From positions 1-64,000 of the forward strand of contig NZ_BIMH01000011.1 of assembly GCF_004000985.1 (NCBI RefSeq): 64,000 nucleotides of DNA, read 5' to 3'. Shown here piece by piece: positions 45,087 through 53,521 of this stretch (the stretch's first letter is position 1; the number at the start of each line of letters is the position of its first letter). This DNA is from Paenibacillus validus NBRC 15382 (GTDB lineage: Bacteria > Bacillota > Bacilli > Paenibacillales > NBRC-103111). The notes beneath the pieces were generated by a model, which was given only the letters and a program-made list of their open reading frames with translations, was not told the origin of the DNA and did no database searches. Both the position numbers and the translations under genes were made by a program.

Positions 45087-47998
45087 TGCTGATGTTCCGT
45101 TTCTTGTTTCGCAAAATGTGGAACACCCGCTGGCTGACGTTAAGCACGTTGATCGGCTTGATCATGGCGGTCGCCTTCACGACCAGCATCCCGATGTACG
45201 CGGACGGTTCGCTGAAGCGCGTCGTCGCCAAATCGCTGGAAGAAAAAAGCGGCGGTTTGCCGGCAGGCTCGGTCATGATCCGTTATCAAGCGAGCGGCAG
45301 CGACCGTGCCGAGCTTAGCGATTTGAACGGTGTCGATGCGTTTATTCGGGAGGACCTGCCGAAGGACATCGCGTTTCCGCACCAGGCTTTCGTACGGACG
45401 TATTCGATTCGCGGCTCGCAGGTGTCGCCCGACGATCCGTCGAAGGTCGATCCGAGCAAGCGCAGACAGCTGACGCTGATGGCGCAGACCGGACTGAAGG
45501 AGCAGGTGGAGCTGACGCAAGGCACGTGGTTTGCGGAGCAGCCCCAAGGCGGGGCGGTCGAAGTCGTCATGTTCGAGGAGGCGCTCTACCGGGGCGATAT
45601 GCATGTGGGGGACGTCTTCACATACCCGATCTCCGGAGGGCTCGGCATCGCTCCGCTCAAGATTAAGATCGTCGGCGCGTTCAAACCGCTCTCCGGCTCT
45701 GATCCCTACTGGTACCAAGGACTGGAAGGCTTGCTCAGCTCCACGTTCATGAGCGAAGCCGGTTTTCAGGATTATATATTGAACAATAAAAAGATTCCGC
45801 TGAACTTGGCGAACTGGTATTATGCGTTCGATTTACGCGACATCCAAACGAGCCAGCTGGCGGGTTTGGAGCGGAAGCTGGAGCGTCTTGACATCACGCT
45901 GTTCCAGATGCTCAAAAACACGAGAGTGGACATCTCGTTCATCCCGCTGCTGCAGGAATTTAAAGTGCAGAGCTTGCAGCTGCAAATCTTGCTGTTCACG
46001 CTGGCGGCGCCCATGATCGCCATGGTGTTCTATTACATCGTCATGAACGCGAGGCAGTCGCTCGACCGGCAGCGAACCGTAATCGCGGTCATTCGCAGCC
46101 GGGGCGGCAGCACAGGGCAAATTATATGGATCTATTTGCTGGAAGGACTGCTTCTCGGCGCAGCCGCTCTGCTTCTTGGACCGCTGCTCGGCTGGTTGAT
46201 GGCCAAGAGCATCGGCTCCTCCAGCGGTTTTCTCACGTTCGTCGACCGCAAGGCCGTGCCGGTCGGCGTCTCGATGGAAGCGCTGCTGTACGGTGCGGCG
46301 GCCGTCGTCATTGCGATACTGGCCAGCGTTATACCGGCCATCGTGTTTGCACGGGCATCGATCGTCAGCTATAAGCAGAAGCTGGCGCGCTCCGATCGGC
46401 GGCCGTTTTGGCAAAAGTGGTTTCTCGACGTGCTGCTGCTTGGTCTTGTGGGCTACGGCTACTACTTGTTCGGGCAGAGGCAGGATTTGTTCAGCCGCAC
46501 GGGCATGACCACCGATCAGCTGCAGGTGCATCCGCTGTTGTTTTTTATCCCGGCTTTGTCGATTATTGCGCTCGGTCTGTTTTTCCTGCGCGTCTTCCCG
46601 TGGCTGCTGCGCTTCGGCAATTGGCTGGGCAAACGGGTACTGCCGGTTCCCGTCTACTTGACGCTGACGCAGCTGTCCCGCTCGTCGACGGCCTATTACC
46701 CGTTAATGATCTTGCTTATTCTTACCCTTGGACTCGGCGTGTATAACGCCTCGGCTGCGCGAACGATCGACTTGAACTCGACCGACCGCATCTTGTACGC
46801 CTACGGTACCGATGTCGTCATGCGCGCCGATTGGCAGGCCGTCTCCGACGAGCTGCCGAGTCCGCAGCAAGGAGGCGGTCAAGGCGGTCAAGGCCAGGGC
46901 GGTCAGGGTCAGGGCCAAGGCCAGGGCGGTCAAGGGCAGGGCCAAGGCGGCCAAGGACAGCCCGGCGCACCGGGCAGCGGCAATGAGCCCCCTCCGAAGC
47001 TGCGCTACATCGAGCCTCCTTTCGAAGTGTTCCGCGAGCTGGAGGGCGTCGAGCATGCGGCTCGGGTCTTGACGGCCAAGAGCAACGTCGTCGTTTCCGG
47101 CAAGTCGCTCGGCCAAGGCATGCTCATGGGCATCGACAATGTAGACTTCGCCCATGTCGGCTGGTTCCGTAAAGATTTGTTCCCGATTCATCAAAATCTG
47201 TATTTAAACCTGCTCGGTCAGTATGAACAGGCAGTGATCATCCCGACTTCGTTCGCCGAGAAGCATCACATCAAACCCGGCGACCTGATGAATATTACCG
47301 TTTCCGGCCAACCGGTCGAATTCGTCGTCGTTGCGGCCGTCCCTTACTGGCCGAGTCAATATCCGGATGAAATGCCATTCTTTATCGCCAATCTGGAATA
47401 CGTATACGATCAGGCGCCGATTACGCCGTACGACGTGTGGCTGAAGATGAAGGACGGGGCGAAGGTGGCTCCGCTGCTCGAGTCGCTGGCGGCGAAGAAC
47501 GTCGATATCGCAACCGTGAAGGATGTGCGCAACGAACTGATCACCCAGAAGAAGCATCCGGCAAGGGGCGGGGTATTCGGCATATTGAGCCTTGGGTTTC
47601 TCGTGTCCGTGTTCGTTTCCTTGATCGGGTACATTCTTTACTGGTTCTTCAACCTATCGAGCCGTGTTGTCCAGTTCGGCGTGCTGCGCGCGATGGGGCT
47701 GTCCCGCAGGCAGTTAACCGGGATGCTACTGCTGGAGCAGGCGTTTACGGCAGGTCTGGCGATTGCGCTCGGTTTCGGCATCGGCAAGCTGACGAGTTAT
47801 TTGTTCCTGCCTTTTCTGCAAACCGCTGAGAACGTCAAGACGCAAGTTCCGCCGTTTCGCGTTATCTTCGATTCGCGCGATACAGGCCAGCTGTACGTCG
47901 TCGTCGGCGTCATGATGCTGACGGGTGCGGCGCTGCTGTTCCTGCACATCCGGCGTTTGCGTGTGCATCAAGCCGTGAAGCTCGGAGAGGAGAAGTGA
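45086..47998 (+). CDS. Large FtsX/MacB-like ABC permease (module A)
   Basis: This is a 970-residue membrane protein of the FtsX/MacB superfamily. A first membrane helix (about residues 15-37) precedes a large extracytoplasmic domain (about 40-295). A bundle of several helices (about 296-560) comes next, followed by a second extracytoplasmic domain (about 565-840) and three C-terminal helices (about 845-960). This is two FtsX-like halves in one chain. The second outer domain contains a Gln/Gly-only stretch of about 35 residues near 593-630. The start overlaps the adaptor stop (TGATG). Function is presumably export or cell-envelope mechanics rather than import; the substrate is unknown. Confidence 0.88.
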   Translation: MLMFRFLFRKMWNTRWLTLSTLIGLIMAVAFTTSIPMYADGSLKRVVAKSLEEKSGGLPAGSVMIRYQASGSDRAELSDLNGVDAFIREDLPKDIAFPHQAFVRTYSIRGSQVSPDDPSKVDPSKRRQLTLMAQTGLKEQVELTQGTWFAEQPQGGAVEVVMFEEALYRGDMHVGDVFTYPISGGLGIAPLKIKIVGAFKPLSGSDPYWYQGLEGLLSSTFMSEAGFQDYILNNKKIPLNLANWYYAFDLRDIQTSQLAGLERKLERLDITLFQMLKNTRVDISFIPLLQEFKVQSLQLQILLFTLAAPMIAMVFYYIVMNARQSLDRQRTVIAVIRSRGGSTGQIIWIYLLEGLLLGAAALLLGPLLGWLMAKSIGSSSGFLTFVDRKAVPVGVSMEALLYGAAAVVIAILASVIPAIVFARASIVSYKQKLARSDRRPFWQKWFLDVLLLGLVGYGYYLFGQRQDLFSRTGMTTDQLQVHPLLFFIPALSIIALGLFFLRVFPWLLRFGNWLGKRVLPVPVYLTLTQLSRSSTAYYPLMILLILTLGLGVYNASAARTIDLNSTDRILYAYGTDVVMRADWQAVSDELPSPQQGGGQGGQGQGGQGQGQGQGGQGQGQGGQGQPGAPGSGNEPPPKLRYIEPPFEVFRELEGVEHAARVLTAKSNVVVSGKSLGQGMLMGIDNVDFAHVGWFRKDLFPIHQNLYLNLLGQYEQAVIIPTSFAEKHHIKPGDLMNITVSGQPVEFVVVAAVPYWPSQYPDEMPFFIANLEYVYDQAPITPYDVWLKMKDGAKVAPLLESLAAKNVDIATVKDVRNELITQKKHPARGGVFGILSLGFLVSVFVSLIGYILYWFFNLSSRVVQFGVLRAMGLSRRQLTGMLLLEQAFTAGLAIALGFGIGKLTSYLFLPFLQTAENVKTQVPPFRVIFDSRDTGQLYVVVGVMMLTGAALLFLHIRRLRVHQAVKLGEEK
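46863..46970 (+). repeat. Gln/Gly-encoding imperfect tandem repeat within the permease gene
   Basis: Imperfect units of GGTCAAGGC and GGCCAGGGC encode a run of Gly-Gln and Gly-Gly-Gln. It lies in frame in the second outer domain, just before a Pro-rich segment (GAPGSGNEPPPK). It is probably a flexible linker and prone to length change. Confidence 0.85.
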
Positions 47999-48005
47999 GG
48001 CTGCA

Positions 48006-48935
48006 GTGATTCATTGCGAAGGACTCGTCAAAATCTACAAGACCGACGATCTCGAGGTCGTCGCCCTGCAAGGCTTGAATATCGAGGTCGCTCCGGGCGA
48101 GATGATGGCGATTATCGGCAACAGCGGAAGCGGGAAATCGACGCTGCTCAACATATTGGGCGGCTTGGACCGTCCTTCCGCGGGACAGGTGAGGGTCGGC
48201 GAATGGAATTTGCTGAAAATTACCGATGACGAGCTTGTGAAGTACAAGCGGAAAACGGTTGGTTTCATCTGGCAAAACAATGCGCGCAATTTGATTCCGT
48301 ACTTAACCGCGCTGGAGAACGTAGAGATGCCGATGATGCTGAGCGGTACCTACGACCGCGCTTACGCGCGTCAGCTGCTCGAGTGGGTCGGCTTGAAGGA
48401 ACGCATTCATAACAAGCTGCAGCAGCTTTCCGGCGGAGAACAGCAGCGGGTGGCGATCGCCATAGCGTTGGCGAACCGGCCGTCGCTGCTGCTTGCGGAC
48501 GAACCGACCGGTTCTGTCGATACGCGAACGTCCGATATGATCATGGATATTTTTCGCCGGCTGAATACGGAGCTTGGGGTCACCATTGTGATCGTCACGC
48601 ACGATATGACGCTGGCGGGTAAAGTGGACCGTGTCGTGGCGATTCGCGACGGCATGACGAGCACCGAGTTTATTAAACGCAACCCGGACCTCGATCGGGC
48701 GGGAGCGGAGTCGGCTGCCTCGCTGGGGGGCGTACATGAGGAGTATGTCGTGCTCGACCGCGCGGGCCGGCTGCAAATTCCCGCCTCGTACTTGAAGTCG
48801 CTTGGGATCGAGGGCAAAGCGTCTATGGAATTCGATGGAGAGAAAATCATTATCAAAACGCCGAAGCTGCTGGATGATGTGCAGGCACCGTCAAACTTCG
48901 GAGAGAAGAAACCAATCGGAGGGGTAAAACGATGA
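48006..48935 (+). CDS. ABC ATPase with C-terminal AbrB/SpoVT-like domain (module A)
   Basis: The 309-residue protein is an ATPase of the LolD/MacB type (residues 4-222) with Walker A GNSGSGKSTLLN, Q-loop FIWQNNARNLIP, signature [12 protein letters not shown], Walker [13 protein letters not shown] and H-loop THDM. Residues 245-287 resemble a swapped-hairpin AbrB/MazE/SpoVT domain (VLDRAGRLQIPASYLKSLGI then MEFDGEKIIIK), a DNA-binding or dimerisation fold. That fusion is unusual for an ABC ATPase. The start is GTG 48006, seven bases after the permease stop. It overlaps the next gene by four bases. It may form a heterodimer with the ATPase at 43181. Confidence 0.9.
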   Translation: MIHCEGLVKIYKTDDLEVVALQGLNIEVAPGEMMAIIGNSGSGKSTLLNILGGLDRPSAGQVRVGEWNLLKITDDELVKYKRKTVGFIWQNNARNLIPYLTALENVEMPMMLSGTYDRAYARQLLEWVGLKERIHNKLQQLSGGEQQRVAIAIALANRPSLLLADEPTGSVDTRTSDMIMDIFRRLNTELGVTIVIVTHDMTLAGKVDRVVAIRDGMTSTEFIKRNPDLDRAGAESAASLGGVHEEYVVLDRAGRLQIPASYLKSLGIEGKASMEFDGEKIIIKTPKLLDDVQAPSNFGEKKPIGGVKR

Positions 48936-50407
48936 ATAAACGACTGAAACAAACGATGCTGCTTTCGCTCGGCGTCGGCTTAATGGTACCGATGCTGCAG
49001 GCTTGTACGAAAGCGGGCGGCTCCGACGACAATACGGAGAAGGTGCTGCGCATCGCGACGACGATGTACAGCGGGCCGGACGGCGAATATTTCCGCCAGC
49101 GGTTTACCGAGCTTTACGAATTCGCCAACAAGAACGTCAAAATCGAAGTGATTCCGACCTACGATGAGAAGTACATGTATGGGTATGTCCAGCCTGACCC
49201 GAAAGAAAAGCCGGAGGACCCGTTAGCCAAGCTAAAGGAGCTTATGCAGGGCGACAATCCGCCGGACGTCGTCGTGTTCGGCTACGAGCAGCTGGAAGAC
49301 TTGATAGCCGACAACCTGCTTACGCAGCTTGACCCGATGATAACGAAGGACAAATTCGACACGAGCGACATCGTGCCTGCTGTTATAGACGGCATCAAGA
49401 AGCTTGGCGACGGTAAAATTTACGGCTTGTCCCCGACGTTCAACTCTTCGGCGGTCATCTACAACAAGAAGATATTCGACGAAGCGGGTGTCGAGTACCC
49501 GACGGACAAGATGACCTGGCAGCAAATGTTTGACCTGTCCCGCCGGGTAGCCAAAGGCGAAGGCGCGGACCGCAAATACGGCTTCTCGTTCTCGACCTAC
49601 AACATGGGCGGTGATATGACCTACGCGACGCAAATGTACACGGCTCCGCTGCAGCTGCGCATGTTCGACGAGCAGGGCGAGAAGATGACGGTGAACACCG
49701 ACCAATGGGAGAACGTCTGGAAAACGATGCTGCAGCTCAAAACCGAGAAGCTCCTGCCGGAGCAGCTCGATATGTCGCAAATGAGACAGATGGATCAGCA
49801 GCAAACGTATAATCCGTTCCAGCACGACGACTTTTTATCCGGCCGTGTAGCGATGTCGATCATCAACTACGGCGAACTGGATCGCGTCATCAATGCGATG
49901 AAGAACGCGGAGGGCATTAAAGGCTTTACTCCGTTCGATTGGGACGTGGTAACGCTGCCGGTGCATGAAGAGGCGCCGGACGTCGGCGGGTTCATGGGTA
50001 TGGAAGGCGTCATGGCGATCAATTCGAAGGCACAAAATGCAGCCGAAGCCTGGAAGTTCATCCAGTTCGTGAACGGCGAAGACTGGGCCAAGTTGAAAGC
50101 AAGCAGCAATCATAATATCGTCTCCCGTCAGAAGTACATTAAGAAGAAAGATGGCATCGAATTTAACCTGAAGGCGTTCACGACGCTGACGCCGGCGCTG
50201 ATGCTTGACAACAAGCTGTACCGCGAGCGACAAAACCTGTATCGCGTGAACGAAATCGGCTCCCGCCTGCTCCAGGAAGTCTCGCAGGGCAAACTGCAGG
50301 TTCGTGACGCGTTAAAGCAATGGGAGACGGAAGGCAACCAGCTGCTGCAAAAAATTAAAGAAAACCCGAACGGTCCGATCGACATGCCGATGCCGATGGC
50401 GGGGTGA
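48932..50407 (+). CDS. Extracellular solute-binding lipoprotein, family 1 (module A)
   Basis: This is a family 1 (sugar-type) solute-binding protein of 491 residues. The signal peptide ends in lipobox MLQAC (Cys at about residue 25). Further typical features are PDVVVFGYEQLEDLI, GKIYGLSPTFNSSAVIYNKKIFDEAG and AAEAWKFIQFVNG. Such proteins normally serve importers with two MalF/MalG-type permeases, but no such permease lies here; the gene overlaps an efflux-type ATPase gene. It may therefore bind an extracellular ligand as a sensor or accessory of the module. The C-terminus is rich in Met and Pro. Confidence 0.85.
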   Translation: MNKRLKQTMLLSLGVGLMVPMLQACTKAGGSDDNTEKVLRIATTMYSGPDGEYFRQRFTELYEFANKNVKIEVIPTYDEKYMYGYVQPDPKEKPEDPLAKLKELMQGDNPPDVVVFGYEQLEDLIADNLLTQLDPMITKDKFDTSDIVPAVIDGIKKLGDGKIYGLSPTFNSSAVIYNKKIFDEAGVEYPTDKMTWQQMFDLSRRVAKGEGADRKYGFSFSTYNMGGDMTYATQMYTAPLQLRMFDEQGEKMTVNTDQWENVWKTMLQLKTEKLLPEQLDMSQMRQMDQQQTYNPFQHDDFLSGRVAMSIINYGELDRVINAMKNAEGIKGFTPFDWDVVTLPVHEEAPDVGGFMGMEGVMAINSKAQNAAEAWKFIQFVNGEDWAKLKASSNHNIVSRQKYIKKKDGIEFNLKAFTTLTPALMLDNKLYRERQNLYRVNEIGSRLLQEVSQGKLQVRDALKQWETEGNQLLQKIKENPNGPIDMPMPMAG

Positions 50408-50456
50408 GGGTTTTATTGGGCAAGCGACTTCACCTTAGAGGAGGAAAGCAACGAAC

Positions 50457-52676
50457 ATGAATCAAAGACGTAAACGTGTCAACAGGGCTTGCTTGTGGTT
50501 TCTAGCTTCCGCCTTGACGCTGGGCAGCGCCGTTCCCGCTTTTGCGGCGGACGGCCCGGCCGGCGGAACATCCAGCTCCACCGTGCTTTCGACGGGCAAT
50601 GCGCCGTCGATCGGGCAAGTGAGCGTGAACGGCAACAGCACGTTCGAGGTGAAAAACTTATCGATGCTGCCGGAACAGGGCAGCAAGACTGTCATTTTCA
50701 CCTTAACGGTCCATAACAACGGGACGAGCGACTTGCAGTTCATCGATTATTGGGTCCGGCTGCGTACGGCTTCCGGCAACCAGATTACGGTGAAGGTGCT
50801 CCCGCAGGATAAGGACAAAAACCGGATTACCCCGAAATCGAGTCAGGATATCGGGTTTTATGCGACGGTCAATGAAACGACACAGTTGAATGACCTTATT
50901 TTTGAGATTATCCAATGGGATTTCAGTCAAGCGAACTTCGAACGCAAGCTTGGGGAGGTGCAGGTGCCGGACGACTACAGCATCGTGACCCCGGCAGGCG
51001 CTCCTCGAACGATTCAAATGAACGGAAACCCGGTCAAGACGCAAATTGAGAAAGTGTATGTCGGAAAAAACGAGAAAAACTACACGCCGACGATCGTGCT
51101 GAATATGGCCAATACAGGCAGTCGAAGCGTGGCCGTGCCGACCTATCAATATTTAATTCGAACGAGCGAAGGCTACATGTACCCGCTGAATCCGAAAGGC
51201 GCGAAAGAGCTGACCATCCTTCCGCAGACGGATAAGGATATCGAACTGACGGGATCGGTGCCTGTTTCCTTATCTAAGGAAGGGTGGCAGCTGGTGATCG
51301 TCCAGAATGCGGCCGATCTCAAGCTGAACCTTCCTGTCGCGTATTACACGCTACCTGCCGTATCGGAACCCGACAGCGTCGGTACGGGCGTCGCGTACGA
51401 TTTCACCAACAAGGACGGTACGTATTCGGCGGAGCTGAATGCGGTTCAAAGAATGCCGTGGGAAGATCAGGACATTCTGGCAGCGAAGCTGCTGCTCGGC
51501 AACAAAGGAACGGAATCGCTGCCATTACCGGACCTAACCGGGTATTTTATGCTGGACGACAACATCAAAGTGGAAGCCAAGCTGATTCGTACGGATAAGG
51601 TCATTGGTCTGGCGGCCGGCGGGAGTGCGCAGTACCAGTTTATCGGGAAAATTCCGTACACGTACGAGTTCGCCAAAGCGAAGCTCGTTCTCCAGGAAAA
51701 GGCTGCAGTCGGCGGCGGCTCCGGGGGAACCGGCGGCACGGACGGGGGCGGCTCGACGGACAGCGCGAGCTCGGAGGATTTGCTCGAATTCGAGCACAGC
51801 TCGGAGCTGATGAGCATCCCGCTTAACAACGTCGGCGAAACGTACAAAGTGACGAGCGTTGGGCGCAGCGCCAGCTACAAGGTGCGCAAGCTGACGACAT
51901 ACACCGGCGACACGGCCGATACGATCGCCGTCCAGCTGGAAGCGGTCAATGAAGAGAAGCGGTATAACAGCGTGTCGAAGCTGGTCGGATACTTCAAAAC
52001 AGCGGACGGCACCGTTCTCCCGGCGACCTTCGGCGAGATCAAGAACAAGATCAGCCCGGGAGGAACGGCCCTGCTGCTCATGTCGAGCGTCATTCCGAAA
52101 GGGATGGATACGAATGGGCTGCAGCTGATGATCGGCGATGCGGTCACGCAAGACAAGCTGACCGAAGGCGAGAATAAGCCGGACGCTTACGTGAACGCCG
52201 CGTCGTTCTGGCTGCCGGCCGAGCAGAAGGAAGTGCAGCCGAAGCTGCTGAACATCGATCTGGCGCCGTATAAGCTGTCGATGAGTAAGATTCATACGCG
52301 CGGAGACCAAGAGGGCATTCACTTGTTTTTCGATTATGAGCTGAGCAAGAACCTGCTGAACGAAACGAACGTCGAGGGGCGCAAACTCGTTATTTCCTTG
52401 GAAGATCGTGAAGATCGCGTTAAGTTCAGCTGGGATTTCGATTTTAAAGACTTTGAGAATTCGGATACGTCGAATGGCAGCGACCCTTCGCAAAATATAA
52501 CAGGCAAACTGCTGCTCGGCAAGAAAGAAAAGTTTAGATTGGATAAAAATGACAGTAATTTCATTTATTTGGTCTCGTACCTCAAAGATTACGATCTGAA
52601 GGTATACGAATCGATCAACGGTCATAAGAAGCTGCTAGCCTCTCAAAAAATTACCTGGTTTGAAACGACGGACTAA
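50457..52676 (+). CDS. Large secreted protein with repeated beta-rich domains (module A)
   Basis: I do not recognise this family. The 739-residue product (ATG 50457 after GAGGAGGAAAGC) has a Sec signal peptide ending AVPAFA-AD. It then has three or four diverged copies of a roughly 95-residue beta-rich domain (about 60-155, 195-290, 312-405, 450-580). Each has a pattern like NxGS-x-VP-x-Y ... SEGYxY (for example SRSVAVPTYQYLIRTSEGYMY). A Gly/Ser/Thr linker (about 408-430) splits the protein. A distinct C-terminal domain covers 600-739. There is no LPXTG anchor or S-layer domain. The protein encoded at 57960 shares the same repeat, so this may be the surface effector or substrate of module A. 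Confidence 0.85.
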   Translation: MNQRRKRVNRACLWFLASALTLGSAVPAFAADGPAGGTSSSTVLSTGNAPSIGQVSVNGNSTFEVKNLSMLPEQGSKTVIFTLTVHNNGTSDLQFIDYWVRLRTASGNQITVKVLPQDKDKNRITPKSSQDIGFYATVNETTQLNDLIFEIIQWDFSQANFERKLGEVQVPDDYSIVTPAGAPRTIQMNGNPVKTQIEKVYVGKNEKNYTPTIVLNMANTGSRSVAVPTYQYLIRTSEGYMYPLNPKGAKELTILPQTDKDIELTGSVPVSLSKEGWQLVIVQNAADLKLNLPVAYYTLPAVSEPDSVGTGVAYDFTNKDGTYSAELNAVQRMPWEDQDILAAKLLLGNKGTESLPLPDLTGYFMLDDNIKVEAKLIRTDKVIGLAAGGSAQYQFIGKIPYTYEFAKAKLVLQEKAAVGGGSGGTGGTDGGGSTDSASSEDLLEFEHSSELMSIPLNNVGETYKVTSVGRSASYKVRKLTTYTGDTADTIAVQLEAVNEEKRYNSVSKLVGYFKTADGTVLPATFGEIKNKISPGGTALLLMSSVIPKGMDTNGLQLMIGDAVTQDKLTEGENKPDAYVNAASFWLPAEQKEVQPKLLNIDLAPYKLSMSKIHTRGDQEGIHLFFDYELSKNLLNETNVEGRKLVISLEDREDRVKFSWDFDFKDFENSDTSNGSDPSQNITGKLLLGKKEKFRLDKNDSNFIYLVSYLKDYDLKVYESINGHKKLLASQKITWFETTD

Positions 52677-52684
52677 TTCATCGT

Positions 52685-52730
52685 AACCGTGCTTGCTCAG
52701 TTTCGTATAACTGACAGGCGCGGTTTTTTT
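52685..52730 (+). terminator. Terminator of export module A
   Basis: AACCGTGC at 52685-52692 pairs with GCGCGGTT at about 52717-52724, and TCAGTT pairs with AACTGA within, followed by seven T. It closes the six-gene run. Confidence 0.85.
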
Positions 52731-52780
52731 AACATAATGCTCACAGAATTGAACACTTGGTTAATTTTATGTGGAACATA

Positions 52781-52835
52781 TTGACAGAGGGGGTTGTTGC
52801 ACAGTAAGTTATTATCGTTAACAATTTTGTTAACG
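52781..52835 (+). promoter_or_regulatory. Promoter and perfect palindromic operator of module B
   Basis: TTGACA at 52781-52786 is a consensus -35; TAAGTT (52805-52810) is a poor -10 at 18 bases. Directly downstream, CGTTAACAA at 52816-52824 and TTGTTAACG at 52827-52835 form a perfect 9-2-9 palindrome. This is the expected place and size for a repressor operator, most simply for the GbsR/MarR-type regulator encoded 37 bases later. Confidence 0.7.
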
Positions 52836-52871
52836 GCGGAAACATACATAACCCTGAGGAGTCTATGTAAG

Positions 52872-53393
52872 ATGAATTCACCACCTGTTTCGTTCTCAGA
52901 CCTGAAGCGTTCGGAAAGCAACGTGATGTCTCTATCCTTCGAATCTGAGGGCTATAGTCCGCTGGTCGGTAAAATTTTCTCGCTGCTGCTGTTCGCATCC
53001 GAGCCGGTCAGTCTGCAGGAAATGGCCGATCAATTGGGTGTGACGAAAGCGGCCGTCAGCGTGCAGGTGCGCACCCTGGAGAAAAACGCGCTATGCACCA
53101 AGCTTGCCACCAGCAGCGACCGTAAAGATTATTACTACATCTCAGACGACGTCAACATCATCACGCTTCGAGGGACGAGGCAAAAGATTGAAATTTATAA
53201 TCGCCACGTTCAAACGACGCTGGAGACGATGGAAACCATCGAGGATCTCCCGCCCGAAGAACGCGCCTCCTACGAGGTTGCCAAGCGGAGGTACAAGGAA
53301 GCAGTGGCGATGTATCAGCTTATTTTATCGCGGCTGGAAGGCATCGAAGAGGAGTGGCAGCTCGTGAAACAAAAGCTTGAAGAAGAAGCTTGA
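52872..53393 (+). CDS. GbsR/MarR-type transcriptional regulator (module B)
   Basis: This is a winged-helix regulator of the GbsR (COG1510) group within the MarR superfamily. I take ATG 52872 (173 residues), 11 bases after GAGGAG; a longer reading would start within the promoter region. The helix-turn-helix lies at about residues 28-75 (YSPLVGKIFSLLLF, LQEMADQLGVTKAAVSVQVR), followed by the wing and a C-terminal helical dimerisation region. The last residues and the stop codon lie inside a 13-base tandem repeat. It precedes the RND pump gene in the same direction and probably represses its own operon. Confidence 0.88.
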   Translation: MNSPPVSFSDLKRSESNVMSLSFESEGYSPLVGKIFSLLLFASEPVSLQEMADQLGVTKAAVSVQVRTLEKNALCTKLATSSDRKDYYYISDDVNIITLRGTRQKIEIYNRHVQTTLETMETIEDLPPEERASYEVAKRRYKEAVAMYQLILSRLEGIEEEWQLVKQKLEEEA

Positions 53394-53424
53394 AGAAGAA
53401 GCTTGACGAAAAAGTTTGACGAAG
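53373..53424 (+). repeat. Four-copy 13-base tandem repeat across the regulator stop codon
   Basis: The unit AAGCTTGAAGAAG occurs at 53373 and 53386 exactly, then as AAGCTTGACGAAA (53399) and AAGTTTGACGAAG (53412). The regulator stop codon TGA (53391-53393) falls in the second unit. Because 13 is not a multiple of three, a change in copy number upstream of the stop would alter the C-terminal reading frame. Confidence 0.9.
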
Positions 53425-53521
53425 GATCGCCTTCTAGCCGAAAAACATTTTCAAAAAAATGAAGGGGACCCTCCGAAAGCTGCGTCTAAGTTGTCAGCAT
53501 TTCTAATGGAGGAGTAGAGAG

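Noticed and set aside
46863-46970. CRISPR-like short repeat
   Set aside because: The units are adjacent without spacers and in frame within the permease gene; it is a coding low-complexity tract.
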